Source of the DNA: an uncultured Roseiflexaceae bacterium
GTDB taxonomy: Bacteria > Chloroflexota > Chloroflexia > Chloroflexales > Roseiflexaceae
Assembly: GCA_937974195.1 (NCBI GenBank)
Contig: CALJIC010000031.1
Location: 1 to 29,859, forward strand
Direction: 5' to 3'
Length of the DNA stretch: 29,859 nt
Position numbers and translations under genes: made by a program. The notes beneath the pieces were generated by a model. That model did not search any database. It was given only the letters and a program-made list of their open reading frames with translations, and was not told the DNA's origin. Within the stretch, counting starts at the first letter, position 1. Every line of letters starts with the position of its first letter. Positions 1 through 8,372 of this stretch are shown piece after piece.

Positions 1-53
1 GGGAGGGCGGTCGCACCGTCGGTGCCGGCGTCGTCGACAAGATCATCGAGTAG
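1..53 (+). CDS. tuf: Elongation factor Tu, C-terminal end (partial)
   Basis: The only in-frame reading up to the TAG at 51-53 gives EGGRTVGAGVVDKIIE, which matches the highly conserved C-terminus of EF-Tu, the GTPase that delivers aminoacyl-tRNA to the ribosome. Only 16 residues are inside the window; the gene continues to the left. Its position just upstream of secE-nusG matches the common bacterial tuf-secE-nusG order. No tRNA-Trp, often found in this gap, is present. Confidence 0.93.
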   Translation, partial: EGGRTVGAGVVDKIIE

Positions 54-69
54 TCATACCGGCTGCGTC

Positions 70-102
70 GCGGTGGGGCGGCACCACATGCCGCCCCGCC
101 GC
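70..102 (+). promoter_or_regulatory. Strong hairpin between tuf and secE
   Basis: Arms 70-82 and 90-102 form a 13-bp stem with one G-T wobble and a 7-nt loop. No T-run follows, so it is not a standard intrinsic terminator. It may be a processing site, or an attenuator that separates tuf expression from secE-nusG. Confidence 0.5.
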
Positions 103-129
103 CCGGCGTCTCGTGGGAAGAGAGTATTT

Positions 130-381
130 ATGACCCTGGCGAAGGAAAAGACGGATAAAGAGCCGCAGAACCCGGTTGTGCGCGCGCTCAACAACACGAT
201 CTTGCAGCCGCTTCGCGAGTCGCGCGCGGAGATGAAGAAGGTCGTCTGGCCCACTCGCCAGGAGGTCATTCGGCTGACGATTGTGGTGATTGTTCTTTCT
301 GCGTTGATCAGCGCCGTTCTGTTTGTAGCCGATTCGCTGTTCACATGGCTGCTGCTGCAGCTGCAGAATTTCGTCCGGTAA
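130..381 (+). CDS. secE: Preprotein translocase subunit SecE
   Basis: This is an 83-residue protein of the short, single-span type of SecE, the small membrane subunit of the SecYEG protein-export channel. The conserved SecE amphipathic motif EMKKVVWPT lies at residues 34-42, followed by one membrane segment at about 48-72. The start is ATG 130, preceded by GGGAAGAG; a longer in-frame opening at 22 overlaps tuf and is rejected. The gene lies between tuf and nusG, as in most bacteria, with the stop 12 bp before the nusG start. Confidence 0.95.
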   Translation: MTLAKEKTDKEPQNPVVRALNNTILQPLRESRAEMKKVVWPTRQEVIRLTIVVIVLSALISAVLFVADSLFTWLLLQLQNFVR

Positions 382-393
382 TGAGGGTTGACC

Positions 394-978
394 GTGACCG
401 ATCAGACCGATCAGAATGAGTCGCAGAGCGGATCCGAGCTGCAAGATGACGACCGCCGCTGGTACGTGATCCACACCTACTCGGGCTACGAGAACAAGGT
501 CAAGCAGAACTTGCTCCATCGCATCGAGTCGATGGAGATGCAGGACCAGATCTTCCGGGTGATCGTCCCGACCGAGGAGGAGATCGAGATCAAGAACGGC
601 CAGCGCCGCACGGTCCACAAGAAGGTGTTCCCCGGCTACGTGCTGGTCCAGATGCGCATGAACGACAACTCGTGGTATGTCGTGCGCAACACCCCGGGTG
701 TGACCAGCTTCGTGGGCCACGGCAACCGGCCGACTCCGCTCGAGGAATCGGAGGTCAAGTCGATCCTCAAGCAGATGGAGCAGGAGGCGCCCAAGGTCCG
801 CGTCAGCTACCAGGTCGGGCAGGCGGTCAAGATCACCGACGGGCCGTTCACGGACTTCGAGGGGATCGTCGATGCGATCGACCACGAGCGCGGGCGCGTC
901 CGGGTGCTGGTCTCCTTCTTCGGGCGCGAGGCGCCGGTGGAGCTGGACTTCCTGCAGGTGACACGCCTCGTCGACTAA
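394..978 (+). CDS. nusG: Transcription termination/antitermination factor NusG
   Basis: NusG binds RNA polymerase and links it to Rho or the ribosome. The 194-residue product has an acidic N-terminal tail, an NGN domain beginning RRWYVIHTYSGYENKV, and a C-terminal KOW domain containing VGQAVKITDGPFTDFEGIV. Two starts are possible: TTG 388 or GTG 394. The Shine-Dalgarno GAGGG at 383-387 abuts TTG 388 but sits 6 nt before GTG 394, so GTG 394 is preferred; both give the same core. The upstream secE stop TAA overlaps the run just before the SD, which suggests translational coupling. Confidence 0.95.
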   Translation: MTDQTDQNESQSGSELQDDDRRWYVIHTYSGYENKVKQNLLHRIESMEMQDQIFRVIVPTEEEIEIKNGQRRTVHKKVFPGYVLVQMRMNDNSWYVVRNTPGVTSFVGHGNRPTPLEESEVKSILKQMEQEAPKVRVSYQVGQAVKITDGPFTDFEGIVDAIDHERGRVRVLVSFFGREAPVELDFLQVTRLVD

Positions 979-1072
979 AGCACGGTTCGGCCATACCGAG
1001 AGCTGATATGGCGTGTGTGGTGGGGTCTGCTGTGCCGCCACACACGGACATTGTTGTCTAAGGAGCACGTTT
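979..1072 (+). promoter_or_regulatory. nusG-rplK leader with two alternative hairpins
   Basis: A 12-bp stem pairs 1012-1023 with 1035-1046 (one G-T wobble, 11-nt loop). A weaker 6-bp stem pairs 990-995 (GCCATA) with 1007-1012 (TATGGC). They share base 1012 and so compete at their edge. The rplK SD AAGGAG lies at 1060-1065, just downstream. L11-L1 operons are known to be autoregulated by L1 binding their leader; whether this leader does so is inference. Confidence 0.45.
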
Positions 1073-1498
1073 GTGGCGAAGAAAGTGACTGGTGTCGTGA
1101 AGCTGCAGCTCCCGGCGGGCAAGGCCACCCCGGCACCGCCCGTCGGCCCGGCGCTCGGCGGCTTCGGCATCAACATTATGCAGTTCGTGAAGGAGTATAA
1201 CGAGCGGACCGCCTCCCAGGCCGGGAGCGTCATCCCGGTCGAGATCACGGTCTACTCGGACCGCTCGTTCACGTTCGTGCTGAGGACACCGCCCGCGGCA
1301 GACCTGCTGCGCAAGGCCGCTGGCGTCGAGAAGGGCTCGGGCACGCCGAACCGCACCACGGTCGGCACGATCAGCCGTGAGCAGCTGCGCCGGCTGGCCG
1401 AGCAGAAGATGGCCGACCTGAACGCGACGACGATCGAGGCGGCTGAGAAGACGCTCGCTGGCACCGCCCGCAGCATGGGGATCAAGATCATGGACTAA
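1073..1498 (+). CDS. rplK: 50S ribosomal protein L11
   Basis: L11 binds the GTPase-associated centre of 23S rRNA. The 141-residue product reads VAKKVTGVVKLQLPAGKA near the start, followed by the conserved PPVGPALGGFGINIMQF and a C-terminal RNA-binding half ending ARSMGIKIMD. The length matches the family (about 141-142). The start is GTG 1073, with AAGGAG 7 nt upstream; a longer frame opening at 1013 lies inside the leader hairpin and is rejected. First gene of the L11-L1 pair. Confidence 0.97.
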   Translation: MAKKVTGVVKLQLPAGKATPAPPVGPALGGFGINIMQFVKEYNERTASQAGSVIPVEITVYSDRSFTFVLRTPPAADLLRKAAGVEKGSGTPNRTTVGTISREQLRRLAEQKMADLNATTIEAAEKTLAGTARSMGIKIMD

Positions 1499-1536
1499 GG
1501 GTGAGGGGAGTAAGGGCACACCCTTGACCCCTACCC
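1499..1536 (+). promoter_or_regulatory. Imperfect hairpin between rplK and rplA
   Basis: Immediately after the rplK stop, three purine-rich blocks (GGGT, AGGGG, AAGGG) face matching CCCTT, CCCCT and ACCC blocks, giving a 16-pair interrupted stem over 1499-1536. The hairpin ends 50 bp before the rplA ATG. A role in processing or L1 feedback is possible but not shown. Confidence 0.4.
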
Positions 1537-1586
1537 TCGCTCGGTGGGAGGGCGCAGGCCCGGACGCACCACCAGGAGAACACTAA

Positions 1587-2309
<723 letters not shown>

Positions 2310-2573
2310 GAGGCCTCGCACCTCTCTGCGAAGGATCGCTGAGCACCAGAGACACCATCACTCCATAACGACGCTCCACCGGGCGTCATATACCTGCCGC
2401 AGACAGCGGGTGCATCGCTTAATGGCACTGCGCCGCCCGCCGAGGCAGACCGAGGAACCATCAGGGATGACCCTGTCCGACGGGCTGCTGTGTCTGCGCA
2501 CGGCAGCCCGTTCTGTATTCCGCGAGCGCGGTGCGCCGCCTCGCATGCCCACTGGGGAAGGGGGTGAAACCGA
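2310..2573 (+). promoter_or_regulatory. rplJ leader region (L10-leader-like)
   Basis: This 264-bp stretch has no convincing gene. Its position between rplA and rplJ is where bacteria carry the L10 leader, the mRNA element bound by the L10(L7/L12)4 complex to limit rplJL expression. It contains one very stable hairpin (2479-2512) and less ordered upstream sequence that could form the L10 kink-turn site. The covariance model was not run, so the L10-leader name rests on position plus the hairpin. Confidence 0.55.
2479..2512 (+). terminator. Attenuator-like hairpin in the rplJ leader
   Basis: 2480-2493 pairs with 2498-2511 in a 14-bp stem with two G-T wobbles and a 4-nt loop; 2479/2512 can add a wobble pair. 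The downstream sequence TTCTGTATTC is T-rich for this genome. It lies 61 bp before rplJ, so it probably acts as partial termination or attenuation rather than as an operon end. Confidence 0.55.
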
Positions 2574-3113
2574 ATGCCAACGACGCGCAAGATCGCACAG
2601 GTGGCCGAGCTCGCCGAGAAGCTCAGCCGCACCCAGCTGACGCTGGTGGCCGACTACCGCGGCCTGACGGTGGCGGAGATCTCGGACCTGCGCAAGCGCC
2701 TGCGCGAGGCGGGCGCCGAGCTCGTCGTCGCCAAGAATACGCTGACGCTGATCGCCGCCCGCGAGACGGGCCACGAGGAGCTCGAGCAGCTGCTCACCGG
2801 GCCCACGGCGCTCGCGTTCGCCTACGACGATGTCGCCAAGGCCGCCAAGGCGGTGAGCGAGTTCAACCGCGGCCCCAAGAAGCTGACGGTCCGCGGCGGT
2901 ATGCTGGGCAAGAACCTGCTCACCGGCGATGTGCTCGATCAGGTCTCGCGCATCCCGAGCCGCCAGGAGCTTCTGGCGCAGGTGCTGGGCGGCATCTCGT
3001 CGCCGGTCACGGGCGTGGTCGGCGTGCTCAACGCGGCCATTTCGAACGTGGTGTACGTCCTCCAGGCGCGCATCGACCAGCTGCAGCCGGCCGGCGAGCA
3101 GCAGGCGGCGTAG
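2574..3113 (+). CDS. rplJ: 50S ribosomal protein L10
   Basis: L10 is the base of the ribosomal stalk and holds the L7/L12 dimers. The 179-residue product has the usual opening (TRKIAQVAELAEKLSRTQ), the LVADYRGLTVAEISDLRK segment and the VVAKNTL motif. Its C-terminal helix (NAAISNVVYVLQARIDQL) is the predicted L7/L12-binding arm. ATG 2574 follows a GGGGGTG SD. It is paired with rplL 91 bp downstream. Confidence 0.96.
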   Translation: MPTTRKIAQVAELAEKLSRTQLTLVADYRGLTVAEISDLRKRLREAGAELVVAKNTLTLIAARETGHEELEQLLTGPTALAFAYDDVAKAAKAVSEFNRGPKKLTVRGGMLGKNLLTGDVLDQVSRIPSRQELLAQVLGGISSPVTGVVGVLNAAISNVVYVLQARIDQLQPAGEQQAA

Positions 3114-3204
3114 CGGGAGGCCCGGGGAGCCGCAGGTTCTCCGCGCATGAGTTCTTACGATACGTAGAGTCACGGGCAAGAGCCCCAAGAGGAGTAACAA
3201 GATC

Positions 3205-3612
3205 ATGGCAAGCGCAAAGGTCGAGAGCATTATCGAGAGCATCGAGAGCCTGAACGTCCTCGAGCTGGTCGAGCTCAAGAAGGCGATGGAGGAGAAGTGG
3301 GGCGTGACGGCGGCCGCGCCGGTGTTCGCCGGCCCGGCTGTTGGCGCTCCGGCCGCCGCTGCCGGCGGTGATGGCGCGGCTCCGGCCGCCGCTGAGGAGA
3401 AGTCCGAGTTCGACGTGATCCTGTCGAGCGCCGGCGCGAACAAGATCCAGGTCATCAAGGTCGTGCGCGAGCTGACCAGCCTGGGTCTGAAGGAGGCCAA
3501 GGACCTGGTCGAGGCCGCTCCGAAGCCGGTCAAGGAGGGCGTCAGCAAGGAGGAGGCCGAGGCGGCGCGCGCGAAGCTCGTCGAGGCCGGCGCCACCGTC
3601 GAGATCAAGTAG
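3205..3612 (+). CDS. rplL: 50S ribosomal protein L7/L12
   Basis: This is the flexible stalk protein that recruits translation GTPases. In 135 residues it shows an N-terminal dimerisation helix pair (about 1-33, with LNVLELVELKKAMEEKWGV), an Ala/Gly/Pro-rich hinge (about 35-66) and the globular C-terminal domain (about 68-135). ATG 3205 follows AGAGGAG. The hinge is long and very alanine-rich, consistent with the high GC. A strong terminator follows 26 bp after the stop. Confidence 0.97.
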   Translation: MASAKVESIIESIESLNVLELVELKKAMEEKWGVTAAAPVFAGPAVGAPAAAAGGDGAAPAAAEEKSEFDVILSSAGANKIQVIKVVRELTSLGLKEAKDLVEAAPKPVKEGVSKEEAEAARAKLVEAGATVEIK

Positions 3613-3638
3613 GCGCGATCACCGCACAGTGTGTGGAA

Positions 3639-3675
3639 ACGAAGAGGCGGCTGCCACTGGCAGCCGCCTCTTCGT
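3639..3675 (+). terminator. Terminator after rplL
   Basis: A perfect 17-bp stem pairs 3639-3655 with 3659-3675 around a 3-nt loop. There is no long T-run beyond it, although the right arm contains CTCTTCGT. It lies between the convergent rplL and the PspC gene, so it may stop transcription from both sides. Confidence 0.75.
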
Positions 3676-3721
3676 GTGAGCAAGGAGATAGTAGCCGCCC
3701 GCCCTGCAGCGGGTGTGCGGG

Positions 3722-4012
3722 CTAGGACGCGAACAGGCCGCGGATGCGCTGCGCGAGGCGCTCGGCCGCGTCGCGGATCTCGGTGGCGTTCTCCCGCACC
3801 TGGGCGCGGGAATCGGTGGTGAGGCTGCCCTCGGCCGGCACGAGCAGCCAGAGCGCGAGGTACAGCAGCGCGCCCAGGCCGTTGATCAGCGTGAGGAGCA
3901 GAAAGCCGAGCCGCACGAGGATCGGGTCGACCCCCAGGTACGCCGCGAGCCCGCTGGCCACGCCAGCCACCATCCTGTCGCTCTGGCTGCGGTAGATACG
4001 TTTGGTCTCCAT
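3722..4012 (-). CDS. Small PspC-domain membrane protein
   Basis: A 96-residue protein with a PspC domain at about 4-62: KRIYRSQSDRMVAGVASGLAAYLGVDP, then two hydrophobic stretches (VRLGFLLLTLI and LGALLYLALWLLVP). The polar tail (about 63-96) looks helical. PspC proteins sense or respond to envelope stress in phage-shock systems, but no pspA or other psp gene is next to it. ATG 4012 is preferred because GGGGG then sits 6 nt upstream; ATG 4018 and a 124-residue form are possible alternatives. It converges with rplL and diverges from sucC. Confidence 0.85.
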   Translation of the reverse strand: METKRIYRSQSDRMVAGVASGLAAYLGVDPILVRLGFLLLTLINGLGALLYLALWLLVPAEGSLTTDSRAQVRENATEIRDAAERLAQRIRGLFAS

Positions 4013-4328
4013 ATCCATCCCCCTTCGCGGTGGGGCTGCATCTGCCCCTGCCGATATGTTCCGTTCTCGCCAGTAGGACGCACGGCGCGCCGCCATTGTT
4101 GCAGGGGCCCGCTACCAGCGGCGCATCTGGCGGGGCTGCGGGGCGCCGCGGGGCCGCGCAGCGCCCCCACAGGGGTTGGAGTCGCCGCACGCTGGACGGG
4201 CAGAGGCGGGCTCCGGCACGGCGCTCCGGCGAGCAGGGCGCCGTTTGCCCACGGCGGGCGGGCGCGGTAGCGCGCCGGTTGGCTTATAATAGGGCCAGCG
4301 ACGCGACGCAGAGAGTAAGGAATCGAAG
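4013..4328. other. Divergent intergenic region, PspC gene / sucC
   Basis: 316 bp with no supported gene. It is extremely GC-rich apart from the sucC -10 at its right end. A short GGGGCG/CGCCCC inverted repeat lies at about 4139-4166. It must contain the promoters of both flanking genes, but only the sucC -10 is recognisable. Confidence 0.6.
4285..4290 (+). promoter_or_regulatory. Candidate -10 box for sucC
   Basis: A perfect TATAAT lies 38 bp before the sucC ATG, in otherwise GC-rich sequence. No convincing -35 hexamer is visible at 16-18 bp upstream. Confidence 0.55.
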
Positions 4329-5468
<1,140 letters not shown>

Positions 5469-5493
5469 CGAGGGCGCTTCGGGCCACCACGGG

Positions 5494-5532
5494 GCGGGGG
5501 GGATCGCAAACTGCGATCCCCCTCGCTCTTTT
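5494..5532 (+). terminator. Intrinsic terminator of sucC
   Basis: 5494-5508 pairs with 5512-5526 (15 bp including one G-T wobble, loop AAC), followed by TCTTTT. This is a canonical Rho-independent terminator just downstream of sucC. Confidence 0.88.
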
Positions 5533-5585
5533 GCAAGTTCCTCATCCGCCCGCCCGCGCCAGTTTATCCTCTGTTCATCTCCCCC

Positions 5586-5594
5586 TGCTACGAT
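5586..5594 (+). promoter_or_regulatory. Candidate extended -10 of the kinase gene
   Basis: TGCTACGAT fits an extended -10 (TGn plus TACGAT) about 70 bp before the ATG at 5664. No clear -35 is visible. Confidence 0.35.
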
Positions 5595-5663
5595 AGGCGG
5601 CAGTAGAGCACCGCTGTGGGCGTGCGCCCCTCACGCGCCACCTCGACGACACAGGGGAGCCGT

Positions 5664-7466
5664 ATGTTGGAGAGCCACCTCACCGCCGCCGACGCGCTGA
5701 TACAGGGCCGATACCAGGTGCTGGGGCAGATTGGCCACGGCGGGATGGGCACGGTGTACGAGGCCCTCGACACGCGGCTGGGCGCGGTTGTGGCGCTCAA
5801 GTGGCTCCGCCCGCCGCCCGGCGCCGACGAGCTGCAGATGCGGGTGCTGCTGCGCGCCTTCGAGCGCGAGGCCAAGATCCTGGCGCGCCTGCGCCACCCG
5901 GCGCTGCCCGGCGTCAGCGACTACTTCGGCGACACCGACGGGCAGTGGCTGGTGATGCAGCACATCCCCGGCTGCAACCTGGCGGAGCTGCTGGCGCGCC
6001 GCGGCGCGCCGTTCCCGCTCGCGCAGGTGCTCGGCTGGGCGGACGTGCTGCTCGACGCCCTGGAGTACCTGCACAGCAGGCGCCCGCCCGTGCTGCACCG
6101 CGACATCAAGCCGCAGAACCTGAAGCTCACGCCGGCGGGGGAGCTGGTGCTGCTCGACTTCGGGCTGGCGCGGGGCGGCGAGGAGCAGACGCGGGCGGTG
6201 GGCGGCCCGAGCCTGCTGGCGTACACCCCCCAGTACTCGCCGATCGAGCAGATCCGCGGCGAGGCGCCCGACCCGCGCAGCGACCTGTACGCGCTGGGGG
6301 CGACGCTGTACCACCTGCTGACGAACCAGCTGCCGGCGAACGCGGTGGCGCGCATGCAGGCGGTGCTCGATGGCAAGCCGGACCCGCTGCGGCCGGCGCA
6401 CGAGCTGAACCCCGAGCTGCCGCCCGGCCTGGGCAGGGCGCTCCAGCACGCGATGGCGCTGCTGCCCGAGCAGCGGCCTGTGAGCGCCGCGGCCATGCGG
6501 TCGCTCCTGAGCGCATACAACCCCGAGCGGTCCGGCCCGGGCGCGGGGGCGATCGCCGGCGCGCCGGATGCGGACCAGACGCAGGCCTCGCCGGCAGGCC
6601 CGCAGGCCGAGCGCCAGAAGCGCTGGCGGCGGCTGCTCGCGGGGCTGCTGGCCGCCGTTGCGCTCGCCGGGGCCGTTGCGCTGGGCGAGGTGGGCGGGCG
6701 GCAGGCGCCGGCGGACGAACAGGGCGAGGCGGTGCCGGCCGCGCCGGTCAGCACGCTGGGCCAGGCAGCGCTGTCGCGCCCGCCGAGCGTGACGCCCAGG
6801 GAGGACGCCGCGGGCCCGATCGGGCGCGGGCAGGCGCTCGCCGGGGCCGGGGAGGGCGCGCCGGCGCTGCCGGGCGAGGCGGTGCCGGCCGCGCCGCACG
6901 TGGCGGCGGCGTACGCGGCGCGCGGCGACGCGCACGCGCGGACAGGAAACCGGACGCTGGCGCTCGAGGACTACACGCGCGCGATCACGATCGACCCGGC
7001 CCACGCGCGGGCCTACCTCGGGCGGGCGCTGGTGGCGTTCGCGCAGCGCGAGTACGAGCTGGCGATCGCCGACTACGACCGCTATCTCGCGCTCGAGCCG
7101 GAGGGCGCCGCCGGCTACTACAACCGGGCGCTAGCGCACCTGGCCCGCGGCGACGCGCCGGCGGCGCTGGCGGACTACGACCGCTACCTCGCGCTGCAGC
7201 CGCTGGACGCTGACGGGTTCCTGGGGCGCGGGCGGGTCTACGCGGCGCTCGGCGACCTGCAGCACGCCCTGGACGACTTCGACCGGGCGCTGCAGCTGCA
7301 GCCGGAGCACGCGCCGGCCCTGTACGAGCGCGGCGCCGCTCGCCTGCAGGCCGGGCAGCACGAAGGCGCCGTGGCTGACCTGCGCGCCTGCATCCAGCTC
7401 ACGACCGACCCGGAGCTGCGCCGGAACGCCGAGGAGCTGCTCTCCGGGATCGAGCCGCTGCAGTAG
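5664..7466 (+). CDS. Ser/Thr protein kinase with membrane anchor and C-terminal TPRs
   Basis: A 600-residue bacterial Hanks-type kinase. The kinase domain spans about 17-285: Gly loop GQIGHGGMGTVYEA (21-34), ATP-binding Lys46 (VALKWL), catalytic HRDIKPQN (Asp147), DFG 165-167, and YSPIEQ in the APE position. A single membrane helix lies at about 323-341, followed by a low-complexity Ala/Pro/Gly linker. Four to five TPR units follow (about 395-590; each like AYLGRALVAFAQREYELAIADYDRYLALEP). The predicted topology is cytosolic kinase with TPRs outside, suggesting a receptor that senses through protein contact. ATG 5664 has AGGGGAG upstream; a start at 5616 lacks an SD. A 25-bp stretch encoding GEAVPAAP occurs at both 6722-6746 and 6872-6896. 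Confidence 0.93.
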   Translation: MLESHLTAADALIQGRYQVLGQIGHGGMGTVYEALDTRLGAVVALKWLRPPPGADELQMRVLLRAFEREAKILARLRHPALPGVSDYFGDTDGQWLVMQHIPGCNLAELLARRGAPFPLAQVLGWADVLLDALEYLHSRRPPVLHRDIKPQNLKLTPAGELVLLDFGLARGGEEQTRAVGGPSLLAYTPQYSPIEQIRGEAPDPRSDLYALGATLYHLLTNQLPANAVARMQAVLDGKPDPLRPAHELNPELPPGLGRALQHAMALLPEQRPVSAAAMRSLLSAYNPERSGPGAGAIAGAPDADQTQASPAGPQAERQKRWRRLLAGLLAAVALAGAVALGEVGGRQAPADEQGEAVPAAPVSTLGQAALSRPPSVTPREDAAGPIGRGQALAGAGEGAPALPGEAVPAAPHVAAAYAARGDAHARTGNRTLALEDYTRAITIDPAHARAYLGRALVAFAQREYELAIADYDRYLALEPEGAAGYYNRALAHLARGDAPAALADYDRYLALQPLDADGFLGRGRVYAALGDLQHALDDFDRALQLQPEHAPALYERGAARLQAGQHEGAVADLRACIQLTTDPELRRNAEELLSGIEPLQ

Positions 7467-7478
7467 GCCGGCCGACCG

Positions 7479-7961
7479 CTAGCGCGGCACACCGGCGGTG
7501 CTGAGCAGCTGCTCGCGGGCGGCGCGCAGCATCGCGCGCTCCTCTGGGTCGGCCGAGGCCCCCTCGAGCTCGTCGAGCAGCGGACCCCAGTGCGCGACGA
7601 GCGCATCCACCTCAACCCCCGAGCGCCGGCTCCACTCGACGTCGCGCTGCAGGAGCGCCAGCTGGAGCTCGGCCTCGGTGTAGCGGCACGCCACTGGCGG
7701 CAGGCGCTCGGTCTTGGCGGCCGGGTAGCCCGTCCCCTCGACGAGCGCGTGGGGCTCCATGCGGAAGAGGCCGGCGAGCAGCACGATCGTGCGCTCGCTC
7801 GGCAGCGCCAGCCCGGCCTCGAACTGCGACACCGCGGCCCGCGAGGCGGCGATCCGCTCCGCGAGGCGCTCCTGCGTCCAGCCGCGCCGGAGCCGCAGCT
7901 GGGCGATGCGCTGGCCCAGCTTCTCGGTGGGCTTCGGCGCGAAAGAAACCTGCTCTGCCAT
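7479..7961 (-). CDS. XRE-family transcriptional regulator
   Basis: 160 residues. The N-terminal helix-turn-helix (about 15-72: LGQRIAQLRLRRGWTQERLAERI, then AAVSQFEAGLALPS) is a Cro/C1-type DNA-binding domain. The C-terminal half is helical and Glu/Leu/Arg-rich, with no recognisable ligand or peptidase domain. It converges on the kinase gene with 12 bp between stops. No SD precedes ATG 7961, and a -10-like TAGAAT lies so close that the mRNA may be leaderless. Its targets are unknown. Confidence 0.88.
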   Translation of the reverse strand: MAEQVSFAPKPTEKLGQRIAQLRLRRGWTQERLAERIAASRAAVSQFEAGLALPSERTIVLLAGLFRMEPHALVEGTGYPAAKTERLPPVACRYTEAELQLALLQRDVEWSRRSGVEVDALVAHWGPLLDELEGASADPEERAMLRAAREQLLSTAGVPR

Positions 7962-7968
7962 GGCGTGT

Positions 7969-7974
7969 ATTCTA
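7969..7974 (-). promoter_or_regulatory. Candidate -10 of the XRE gene (leaderless)
   Basis: On the - strand, TAGAAT ends 7 nt before the ATG at 7961. Transcription would start at or next to the A of ATG, consistent with the lack of an SD. No clear -35 is seen. Confidence 0.4.
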
Positions 7975-8059
7975 CCCCAAGATCCCGGCCCGCACCGCTA
8001 ACTGGCTTAGCAGACGGGCGCGCCGCTTGCGCGTATACTTGTGTCGTTCCGATGGTGGG

Positions 8060-8144
8060 GTTTGGGGAGGCGAAGCCTCCCCAGTATCCCTTAACGTTCG
8101 TGGAGGGCCAGCGGCCCTCCACACCTCCCCGCGGGAGGCGCCGC
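8060..8144. repeat. Palindromic repeat cluster A
   Basis: Three palindromes in series: 8063-8071/8075-8083 (9 bp, loop GAA), 8100-8109/8113-8122 (10 bp, loop AGC) and 8124-8129/8133-8138 (6 bp, loop CGC), ending in GGAGGCGCC. The same modules recur at 8201-8350, 22971-23074 and 29701-29859. Confidence 0.8.
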
Positions 8145-8200
8145 AGCACCGCACCGCGTAAGTCCTGTACCATGTCGCGCGGCGGCGGGCGATAATCTGT

Positions 8201-8350
8201 CTTTCCGCGGCTGTGCGGTGAGGGAGAAGGAGTGTGGAGGGCGGGCGGCACGACCGTGTGATGGGGGGGTGGGGAGGCGCAGCCTCCCTGGTATCCCCTC
8301 TAAGAAAAAGGAACTGAGTGAGCGATGATGGAGGGCGGCACGCCCTCCGA
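8201..8350. repeat. Palindromic repeat cluster B
   Basis: Begins with an unpaired left arm CTTTCCGCGGCTGTGCGG (8201-8218) that closely matches the left arm of the 29709 hairpin but has lost its right arm. Next comes 8272-8278/8282-8288 (GGGAGGC, loop GCA), with the trailing GGTATCCC also seen in cluster A. Last is 8330-8337/8341-8348 (GGAGGGCG/CGCCCTCC, loop GCA), which ends 25 bp before the gmd ATG. Confidence 0.75.
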
Positions 8351-8372
8351 AATCACCGGAGGTAACACATCA

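Larger units (their letters stand above)
7962..8372. other. Repeat-rich intergenic region upstream of gmd
   Basis: 411 bp between the divergent XRE and gmd genes, with no credible ORF. It is filled by short perfect palindromes belonging to the repeat family described separately. It also has TATACT (8034-8039) and GATAAT (8191-8196) as possible but unsupported -10 boxes for gmd. Confidence 0.7.

Noticed and set aside
54..129. tRNA-Trp expected between tuf and secE
   Set aside because: No cloverleaf or T-loop consensus is present; the gap holds only the hairpin at 70-102.
381..420. ATG 381 as nusG start
   Set aside because: It is out of frame with the NusG reading and reaches a stop after 12 codons.
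2358..4190. A 610-codon - strand open frame across rplJ, rplL and the PspC gene
   Set aside because: It covers three well-supported genes and both ends of a terminator. Its only family resemblance comes from chance composition.
8325..8372. N-terminal extension of gmd from ATG 8325
   Set aside because: The extension lies in a palindromic repeat, adds residues before the normal Rossmann start, and lacks an SD.
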